Shown here: in pieces, positions 7,176-11,293 of the stretch
Position numbering within the stretch: position 1 is the first letter of the stretch
Layout of the letters: each line of letters starts with the position of its first letter
Assembly (NCBI GenBank): GCA_021793935.1
Contig: JAJYRV010000041.1
Coordinates: forward strand, 1 to 11,293
Reading direction: 5' to 3'
DNA length: 11,293 bases
Source of the DNA: Actinomycetes bacterium
Lineage (GTDB): Bacteria > Actinomycetota > Actinomycetes > Actinomycetales > Beutenbergiaceae
Notes under the pieces: generated by a model
Database searches by the model: none
Seen by the model: the letters and a program-made list of their open reading frames with translations, nothing else
What the model was told of the DNA's origin: nothing
Position numbers and translations under genes: made by a program

Positions 7176-7337
7176 GTGGAAAAATCGGAAGGGCGCGACG
7201 CGTTGAGCCTCATCTTCACCGCATCGGCCGATCCGACGCGGCGAGCGATCTTCTCTCGGCTCGCCAAGGGACCGTCCGTCGCCGGCGAAGTTGGGAATCC
7301 CACCTCGATTCGCTTGAGAACCATCTCGAAGGAGTGA
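7176..7337 (+). pseudogene. Truncated ArsR-family regulator (53 codons)
   Basis: The frame starting at GTG 7176 reads SLIFTASADPTRRAIFSRLA then VAGEVGNPTSIRLRTISKE and stops at 7335-7337. This is the N-terminal half of an ArsR winged-helix regulator of the kind found beside SRPBCC genes (family pattern: F-ALADPTRRAIL-RLA, V-ELA, S-P-ISKHL). It ends inside the recognition helix, just after ISK, so the rest of the DNA-binding wing and the dimer interface is missing; a normal protein is about 100-120 residues. The final GAG-TGA may be the original 3' end, brought close by an internal deletion. The ribosome site AAGGA abuts the GTG, so the exact original start (GTG 7176 or TTG 7203) is uncertain. 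It is very unlikely to bind DNA. Confidence 0.75.
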
Positions 7338-7367
7338 CGAGCCGACCAGGAGAATAGGAACAGCACG

Positions 7368-7831
7368 ATGAATCCGACCAGCAACGCAGCTCAGAATCCT
7401 GAATTCACTACTACCCGCAGATTCGATGTACCTCGTGAATTTGTGTGGCGCGCTTGGACCGAAGAGTCGGAACTCGCCCAGTGGTTGCACCCGTTCGGGG
7501 TGAGCACCGAGTCGGTCTCCTTCGACGTTCGAGTGGGTGGAACGTATCGGTACATGATGGTCAACGACGAGAGCGGAGAAGAGTATCCGACAGGCGGGAG
7601 TTCCTCGAGGTCCAGGCCCTGGATCGGTTAGTCTTCACGTGGGGTGAAGCCGGCGGCCTCGTCGATGCCGCACCGATCATCATGCTCACCTTTCTCAGCG
7701 AAGGTGAACGCACGGAACTCATTTTCCATCTGCGCGGATCCGCTGGGGAGCCGGGTGACGGCTTCGTCTATGGCGGATGGGCGGAAACGCTCCCGAACGT
7801 CGGGAAGCACCTCGCAGGCGAGCCGCTGTAG
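7368..7831 (+). pseudogene. Frameshifted SRPBCC/AHSA1-like domain protein
   Basis: The ATG at 7368 (AGGAA at 7356-7360) opens a START-like SRPBCC domain: FTTTRRFDVPREFVWRAWTE, LAQWLHPFG, FDVRVGGTYRYMM and EEYPTGG. The frame then goes to nonsense and stops at 7631. The family continues in the -1 frame from about 7598: REFLEVQALDRLVFTWGEAG, IIMLTFLSEGERTELIFHL and GWAETLPNVGKHLAGEPL, to the stop at 7831. Together the two parts give about 154 residues, the usual length of the family, so one lesion at 7596-7598 explains everything. These proteins bind hydrophobic ligands, and many are paired with an ArsR gene, here also broken. A sequencing error is the main alternative. Confidence 0.85.
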
Positions 7832-7949
7832 CCCACTCCGGGCGCTTCGAACCGTCAGGAACCGAGCGCAGCCGCCCATCCGATTCGAGCGCCCGCAATG
7901 CGCCAACCGCCCGCGCGAAGGAGCCGGGCGCCAGACCGCGTCCCGGGGA

Positions 7950-8594
7950 TCATCCCGCGCATCGCTGCCCCGCCTCGACAGAGGGTTCGGTCCCAACCGC
8001 CCCGGTCTGGTGGAGCCGGGCGACATAGCGGGCGAGCACGTCAACCTCGATGTTCACCAAGCCGCCCTCAGCGAGGTTCCCCAGCGTCGTGGACGCAAGC
8101 GTCTGGGGAATGAGGGAGACTCCGAAGGAGTCCGGCCCCGCGGTGGTGACGGTGAGCGAAACGCCGGAGACAGTGATCGCGCCCTTCTCGGCAATCAGGG
8201 GCGCGAGCGCGGGATCCATCGTGAACGTGAGGTCCAGCCAGCGTCCCCCCTCACGGCGGCTCCGCAACACGCCGACGCCGTCGACATGTCCCTGAACGAT
8301 GTGCCCTCCCAGGCGGGCGTCAGCGCGCAACGCCCGCTCAAGATTCACCCGGGCACCCGGGGCGGCGTTACGCAGGGTGGTGCGGCGCAGAGTCTCAGGG
8401 ACGGCCTCGACGGCGAAGCCGCCGTCGCCGGTAAGGTCGACCACGGTCAGGCAGGCACCGTCCACAGCGATCGAATCGCCGAGCCGGGCGTCGGACGCAG
8501 CAAGCGGGCCGCGCAGCAGCAGCCGCGCTTCGCCGCCGGGCAGCCGGGTGAGTGCCTCGAGGGTGCCGATTTCTTCGACGATGCCAGTGAACAT
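7950..8594 (-). CDS. ribE: Riboflavin synthase, alpha subunit
   Basis: This cytoplasmic enzyme dismutates two molecules of 6,7-dimethyl-8-ribityllumazine to riboflavin and a pyrimidine. The 214-residue protein has the two-barrel organisation of the family. The N-terminal barrel opens with MFTGIVEEIGTLEAL and contains LGDSIAVDGACLTVVDL and FAVEAVPETLRRTTL. The second begins near LGGHIVQGHVDGVGVL and contains GAITVSGVSLTV and FGVSLIPQTLASTTL. The start MFTGIVEE is invariant in the family. Its ATG at 8594 has an AAGGAG site just upstream, so the longer frame reaching 8933 is not the protein. An FMN riboswitch at 8919-9042 controls it, with a leader of about 325 nt between. No other rib gene adjoins it in the window: the downstream neighbour is the convergent SRPBCC pseudogene. 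ribC is the Bacillus-style name. Confidence 0.97.
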   Translation of the reverse strand: MFTGIVEEIGTLEALTRLPGGEARLLLRGPLAASDARLGDSIAVDGACLTVVDLTGDGGFAVEAVPETLRRTTLRNAAPGARVNLERALRADARLGGHIVQGHVDGVGVLRSRREGGRWLDLTFTMDPALAPLIAEKGAITVSGVSLTVTTAGPDSFGVSLIPQTLASTTLGNLAEGGLVNIEVDVLARYVARLHQTGAVGTEPSVEAGQRCAG

Positions 8595-8646
8595 GGGGGC
8601 TCCTTCCGGGAGCGGACCGCAGGTGCGGGGAGGGTTGATGAATGGC

Positions 8647-8823
8647 CTACCGGTGGCACATGGCAGGGCGGCAGGTCCCGGGCGTTTGGACCGACGGGAA
8701 ATGAGAGGCCAGACTGCCGACCACGGCGATACCGGCCGCGGTGGCCGGTCGTACCGGCGCATGCAAAGCGCGCGCATCGGGAGCCGCGGGGGCGCCGGGC
8801 GATGATGAACGATACCCGTGCAC
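8647..8823 (-). CDS. Possible 58-residue ORF in the ribE leader
   Basis: A GTG at 8823 follows a GGAGG site (8829-8833) by 5 nt and opens 58 codons ending in TAG at 8647-8649. The frame lies wholly between the riboswitch and ribE and ends 52 nt before the ribE ATG. The product is alanine- and proline-rich with one short hydrophobic stretch (TAAGIAVVGSLASHF) and two late cysteines; I recognise no family and no ribD remnant. Because the ribosome site is the first one after the aptamer, this ORF, if real, could pass riboswitch control on to ribE. It may instead be chance in GC-rich leader DNA. Confidence 0.35.
   Translation of the reverse strand: MHGYRSSSPGAPAAPDARALHAPVRPATAAGIAVVGSLASHFPSVQTPGTCRPAMCHR
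8731..8749. other. Strong hairpin inside the ribE leader
   Basis: ACCGGCC (8731-8737) and GGCCGGT (8743-8749) are perfect 7-bp arms around a 5-nt loop. In the minus-strand RNA this is a stable GC hairpin within the small ORF. No U-run follows, so it is not a standard intrinsic terminator. It might be a Rho or pause element, or a structural spacer. Confidence 0.4.
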
Positions 8824-8828
8824 GGAAA

Positions 8829-8851
8829 CCTCCGGATCGTCGGTGGTCCGG
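8829..8851 (-). promoter_or_regulatory. Hairpin overlapping the small ORF's ribosome site
   Basis: In the minus-strand RNA CCGGA (8851-8847) can pair with UCCGG (8836-8832) around a 10-nt loop. The right arm covers part of the GGAGG ribosome site (8829-8833). This is the kind of sequestering hairpin that a translational FMN riboswitch would use as expression platform. The stem is only 5 bp. Confidence 0.35.
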
Positions 8852-8918
8852 GGCGATGGCACGGTGCCGGAAACGTCACCACGACGACCAGCAGCGAGCT
8901 GCCGCCGCACAGCGACGC

Positions 8919-9042
8919 CACGTCTCCTCCCATCCGGACTATTACCGTCGGTCCTGGAGTTCCACCAGGTCAACCGACTCCCAAGGGAGCCGGGTCGCGG
9001 ACTGTCACCGCCGGTTCAGAATTTCACTGACCCCGGAGAGTG
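8919..9042 (-). promoter_or_regulatory. FMN riboswitch (RFN element)
   Basis: The minus-strand RNA carries the conserved aptamer segments in order: GGGGTCAGTGAAATTC, ACCGGCGGTGACAGTCCGCG, ACCCGG, then GGTTGACCTGGTGGAACTCC, AGGACCGACGG, TAATAGTCCGGATGGGAGGA. These match the RFN consensus that binds flavin mononucleotide. Helix P1 can be drawn as UCUCC (9039-9035) with GGAGA (8927-8923), extended by CAC/GUG (9042-9040 with 8921-8919) around one bulged C. FMN binding would lower expression of ribE downstream. No terminator with a U-run follows the aptamer, so control is more likely at translation, as is usual in actinobacteria. Confidence 0.97.
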
Positions 9043-9051
9043 TGGTTCATT

Positions 9052-9072
9052 CGCGTGCCACCCTAGCACGCG
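9052..9072. promoter_or_regulatory. Perfect inverted repeat over the likely ribE -10 box
   Basis: CGCGTGC (9052-9058) and GCACGCG (9066-9072) are perfect arms with a 7-nt spacer. The spacer and its edges hold, on the minus strand, TAGGGT (9060-9065), a plausible -10 box that would start the transcript about 10 nt before the aptamer. No good -35 box is seen. The dyad may be an operator, or the terminator hairpin of the former MmyB-type gene, whose stop (9063-9065) lies in the same spacer. Confidence 0.4.
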
Positions 9073-9335
9073 TCCTGATGGGGCGGTTCGGTCTTGATGC
9101 GATTCTCGCTCGCGGACCACGACGGCAGCAGGCGCGTCGCCTCTTCCGACTTTGAACCGGGCTCTGCGGTAAGCACGGTGAAGGTGAGGCCGCACGCGGC
9201 CTCCATGTCCATGCCCTCGTAGGCAAGCGTCATCTCGCCGACAATCGGATGGTGGAAGCGCTTAACCCCGCTGCCGTGGTGGCGGACGTTGTGCTTCCCC
9301 GTTACCTTCTTGAGGAGCCATCGGAGTTTGACACT
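9063..9335 (-). pseudogene. C-terminal remnant of an MmyB-type XRE regulator
   Basis: The frame ending in TAG at 9063-9065 reads NVRHHGSGVKRFHHPIVGEM, LAYEGMDMEAACGLTFTVLT and AEPGSKSEEATRLLPSWSAS. This matches the end of the MmyB-like ligand-binding domain that follows the helix-turn-helix in many actinobacterial regulators (pattern: HHPVVG, L-YE-L, Y-AEPGS-S-EALRLL). The N-terminal HTH and most of the sensor domain, some 180 residues or more, are absent: upstream the homology fades near 9335 and an in-frame stop lies at 9390-9392, with no start codon between. The sulfide module starts on the other side. It appears to have been truncated by recombination. Confidence 0.75.
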
Positions 9336-9413
9336 GGGTTTGTCGGTTAGCTGTTTTGGCGTGGTGTCTTTCCCCTGGCTAATGAATGTTCAGGAGGTGT
9401 TGCCACACCGAAA

Positions 9414-9441
9414 TTGTCGACAAGCACCGTTCATGTATTCT
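9414..9441 (+). promoter_or_regulatory. Promoter of the ArsR-rhodanese gene
   Basis: TTGTCG (9414-9419) and TATTCT (9436-9441) are 16 nt apart. The -10 box ends 8 nt before the ATG at 9450 and no ribosome site is visible, so the transcript is probably leaderless. The -35 box is part of a perfect palindrome, TTGTCGACAA (9414-9423). Confidence 0.5.
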
Positions 9442-9462
9442 GTTGATCTATGGAATACGTGA
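9431..9462. promoter_or_regulatory. 32-bp inverted repeat over -10 box and start codon (likely ArsR operator)
   Basis: TCATGTATTC (9431-9440) and GAATACGTGA (9453-9462) match as inverted arms at 9 of 10 positions, with a 12-nt spacer. Arm centres are about 22 bp apart, two helical turns, suiting a dimeric winged-helix regulator. It covers the -10 box and the ATG, so binding would block transcription. Autorepression by the ArsR-rhodanese protein is the natural inference. Confidence 0.5.
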
Positions 9463-10115
9463 CGGTAGGTGAGTTCGCGGTCCGCGATTCGGCTGAGCAG
9501 ATCGCCAAAGCGATTGCCAACGGACGGCGCCTGGAGGTGCTCGAGGTCCTAACGCAGGGCGAGCGATCAGTGGATTCCCTCGCCCGGGACGTCTCGTCGT
9601 CGGTGTCGACGGTATCCGCGCAGCTGCAGGTGCTCCGGAGGGCGGGGTTGGTTCGAACCCGCCGAGCAGGAACGACGATCTTCTACCGGGTGGCCGACTC
9701 TGAGGTCGCACGGCTCCTGGTTGTGTTGAACAGCCTCGCCCGAAACCGTGTTGCGGAGCAGATCGCGGCCAGCGTCGCTGCCGCTCCGCGTCCGGCCTCA
9801 CCGGGCGCGGTCCCAATTATCGATGCGGCCTCAGTGACCTCGGAAATGCTGGTGGTGGACGTCCGCTCGAGGTTCGAGTACGACGCCGCTCACTTCCCCG
9901 GCGCTATCTCGATCCCGTGGGACGAACTCCCCGAGCGATGGTCAGAACTCCCCGAAGACCAGTACGTCGTCGTCTATTGCCGCAGTGGGTGGTGCGAGAC
10001 GGCGCAGGAAGGGGCGCAGTACCTACGCGAGCAGGGACTGGAGGCGGCTTCGATGGGGGAAGGCGTCGTCGAATGGATCGCCGAGCAGGCCGTCGACCTG
10101 GATGCCGCACGGTGA
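9450..10115 (+). CDS. ArsR-family regulator fused to a rhodanese domain
   Basis: This 221-residue cytoplasmic regulator has an N-terminal ArsR winged helix (about 13-100) with AIANGRRLEVLEVLTQGE, then SVSTVSAQLQVLRRAGLV as recognition region and the wing TRRAGTTIFYRV. A rhodanese domain (about 122-215) follows, with LVVDVRSRFEYDAAHFPGAI and the active loop VVVYCRSGWCETA. The ArsR domain has no cysteine at all, so it cannot sense metal or persulfide by the usual ArsR thiols. The only cysteines are C177 and C182 in the rhodanese loop, where the second replaces the arginine usual in enzymatic rhodaneses. A sulfur-sensing role through persulfide or polysulfide on this pair is likely, given the SQR gene 89 bp downstream. 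The ATG at 9450 lacks a ribosome site but sits 8 nt after a -10 box. A GTG at 9459 is a weaker alternative. Confidence 0.93.
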   Translation: MEYVTVGEFAVRDSAEQIAKAIANGRRLEVLEVLTQGERSVDSLARDVSSSVSTVSAQLQVLRRAGLVRTRRAGTTIFYRVADSEVARLLVVLNSLARNRVAEQIAASVAAAPRPASPGAVPIIDAASVTSEMLVVDVRSRFEYDAAHFPGAISIPWDELPERWSELPEDQYVVVYCRSGWCETAQEGAQYLREQGLEAASMGEGVVEWIAEQAVDLDAAR

Positions 10116-10131
10116 GGGACGCCCGCGGCGC

Positions 10132-10150
10132 GCGCAACCCGCGGTTGCGC
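10132..10150 (+). other. Hairpin between the ArsR-rhodanese and SQR genes
   Basis: GCGCAACC (10132-10139) and GGTTGCGC (10143-10150) form a perfect 8-bp stem with a 3-nt loop, 17 nt after the regulator stop. No T-run follows, so full termination is unlikely. It could set a different mRNA level or stability for regulator and enzyme. Confidence 0.45.
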
Positions 10151-10204
10151 CCATCACCAACCGACAGAAGTGAAGAACTATCCGAAAGTAGGCGGAGATA
10201 CCTA

Positions 10205-11293
10205 ATGAGCACGCAATCACATCGCCACGCACGCGTCCTTATCGTCGGCGGCGGGGCTGGGGGTCTGTCGGTAGCTGCCCGCCTCCGCCGCGCACGCGAG
10301 AGCCGAATCGTCGTCGTCGAGCCTTCTGACGTCAACTATTACCAACCCGCGTGGAGCCTCGTGGGAGCCGGCCTCGTTCAGCTACGCAGCACCGTCCGGC
10401 CCGAGGCGAAGCTGATACCGCGGGGGGTTACCTGGCTACGCACCGCCGTCACCCGGATCGACCCGAATGCCCGGCTGGCGCATCTGGCTAATGGCGACCA
10501 GATCTCATACGAAACCCTCGTCCTGGCCGCCGGGATCGAACTGCACTGGAATGCCATCCCCGGCATGAACGAGGCCTTGAAGACCGAACGGGTATCAAGC
10601 AACTACTCCTTCGACCTTGCGGAAAAGACCTGGGCGATGATCCGCCGGATCAGGTCCGGTACCGTCGCGTTCACCCGCCCCAGCGGGAAGGTGAAGTGCC
10701 CCAGCGCCGCTCAGAAGATCATGTACCTTGCCGCGGACTATTGGCGCCGGAAGGGATACCTGAAGAACATCCGGATCGTGTTCATCACCCCGGGCGAACG
10801 CATCTACGATAAGGACGAGTTCTCCGACGCACTCGACACGGTCGCGGCCGACATCGGCATCGAGGTCCGCACCTCCTGCGAGCTCCGGGCGATCGACGGG
10901 GAGAATCGGCGAATTTCCATCACCGACCTGCGCAGCAACGAGGTGCAGGACCTCCACTACGACGCACTGCACGTCGTACCCCCGCAGTCAGCTGCGTCCT
11001 GGATCCGGGAGAGCGGGCTCTCCGACCCGGATGAGCCGGGCGGTTGGGTGAAGGTCGACCGACTCACCCTGCAGCACCCGGACTTCCCCGAGATCTTCGC
11101 ACTCGGAGACAATGCGGACACCACGAACGGAAAGACCGCTTCTGCCGTCCGGGATCAGGCCCCGGTCGTGGCGAAGAACGTGCGCGCAGTTCTCAGCGGA
11201 ACCACCGCGCCGGGCAGGTACAGCGGCTACGGAGCCTGCCCGATCACGATCGGAGGCCGGAAGGTCTTCCTCGCCGAAGCCGACTACTCGGGG
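10205..11293 (+). CDS. sqr: Sulfide:quinone oxidoreductase, type II-like (first 363 residues, 3' end outside window)
   Basis: This is a membrane-associated FAD enzyme that oxidises sulfide to a persulfide or polysulfide and reduces quinone. The N-terminal dinucleotide fold VLIVGGGAGGLS (11-22) is followed by NYYQPAWSLVGAG (44-56), the substrate-side motif of SQR. VKCPSAAQKIMYLAADYW (163-180) carries C165, equivalent to the first catalytic cysteine of type II (human SQOR-like) enzymes. FALGDN (298-303) is the second FAD motif, and GYGACPITIGGRKVFLAEAD (341-360) carries C345, equivalent to the second cysteine. Both redox cysteines are therefore present. Bacterial homologues are about 390-430 residues, so only the C-terminal membrane-anchoring end is missing. 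The ATG at 10205 has GGAG at 10194-10197. It is probably co-transcribed with the ArsR-rhodanese gene upstream. Confidence 0.95.
   Translation, partial: MSTQSHRHARVLIVGGGAGGLSVAARLRRARESRIVVVEPSDVNYYQPAWSLVGAGLVQLRSTVRPEAKLIPRGVTWLRTAVTRIDPNARLAHLANGDQISYETLVLAAGIELHWNAIPGMNEALKTERVSSNYSFDLAEKTWAMIRRIRSGTVAFTRPSGKVKCPSAAQKIMYLAADYWRRKGYLKNIRIVFITPGERIYDKDEFSDALDTVAADIGIEVRTSCELRAIDGENRRISITDLRSNEVQDLHYDALHVVPPQSAASWIRESGLSDPDEPGGWVKVDRLTLQHPDFPEIFALGDNADTTNGKTASAVRDQAPVVAKNVRAVLSGTTAPGRYSGYGACPITIGGRKVFLAEADYSG

Noticed and set aside
8731..8749. Intrinsic terminator in the ribE leader
   Set aside because: The stem is strong but has no T-run on either side, so a simple terminator or attenuator is not supported.
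7950..8933. ribE extended upstream to 327 residues
   Set aside because: Riboflavin synthase begins with MFTGIVEE, which has a proper ribosome site at 8594; the extra 113 codons are leader RNA and reach into the FMN aptamer.
7644..9155. Open frame of 503 codons on the plus strand
   Set aside because: It runs antisense through ribE, its riboswitch and the leader, and starts inside the SRPBCC pseudogene. Its product has no recognisable domain.
9336..9430. IS element end or transposase remnant
   Set aside because: The short dyad and lower GC are suggestive, but I find no transposase motif, no terminal repeat pair and no target duplication.
1..11293. CRISPR array, phage genes, rRNA or toxin-antitoxin pair
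   Set aside because: No regularly spaced repeats, phage-like or rRNA sequence, or recognisable toxin-antitoxin pair was seen on either strand.

Overview
The window is GC-rich, uses GTG starts freely, and shows apparently leaderless promoters, an actinobacterial-style NarL-family two-component pair and an FMN riboswitch ahead of a riboflavin synthase gene. This suggests a high-GC Gram-positive (actinobacterium, perhaps Micrococcales); the genus cannot be read from the sequence. Every assignment comes from motifs I can read and from remembered family features. No database search was run.

Layout, left to right. (1) 1-990, minus: the first 330 residues of an AcnA-type aconitase; the rest lies off the left edge. 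(2) 1189-2145, minus: a CPBP (CAAX-like) intramembrane protease, divergent from (3) 2265-4162, plus: a HisKA_3 sensor kinase and LuxR-type response regulator overlapping by 4 bp. (4) 4261-4818, plus: a 185-residue protein of a conserved type but unknown function, with its own promoter and an unusual nested dyad ahead of its ribosome site. (5) 5033-6253 and 6353-7048, minus: two membrane proteins of unknown function, one with a duplicated extracytoplasmic domain and one with a PH-like tail.

(6) 7176-7831, plus: a decayed ArsR-regulator/SRPBCC (AHSA1-like) pair. The regulator stops in its recognition helix and the SRPBCC gene carries one frameshift. (7) 7950-9042, minus: a lone riboflavin synthase gene (ribE) controlled by a clear FMN riboswitch. 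A leader of about 325 nt lies between them and holds a possible 58-codon ORF with a good ribosome site. (8) 9063-9335, minus: the C-terminal remnant of an MmyB-type XRE regulator, cut off at its 5' side by (9) 9450-11293, plus: a sulfide-response module made of an ArsR-rhodanese fusion regulator and a type II sulfide:quinone oxidoreductase, which runs off the right edge.

How the parts work together. The two-component pair may control the divergent protease. The ArsR-rhodanese protein probably senses persulfide made by the SQR and represses its own promoter through a 32-bp dyad lying across the -10 box and start codon. The interval 7.1-9.4 kb looks like a remodelled region: three broken genes surround ribE, and the sulfide module begins where a broken regulator ends. 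I see no complete mobile element, tRNA, rRNA or CRISPR array. The most interesting items are the cysteine-free ArsR domain fused to a CxxxxC rhodanese and its operator, the ORF-containing riboswitch leader, the dyad leader at 4210-4247 and the duplicated-domain membrane protein.
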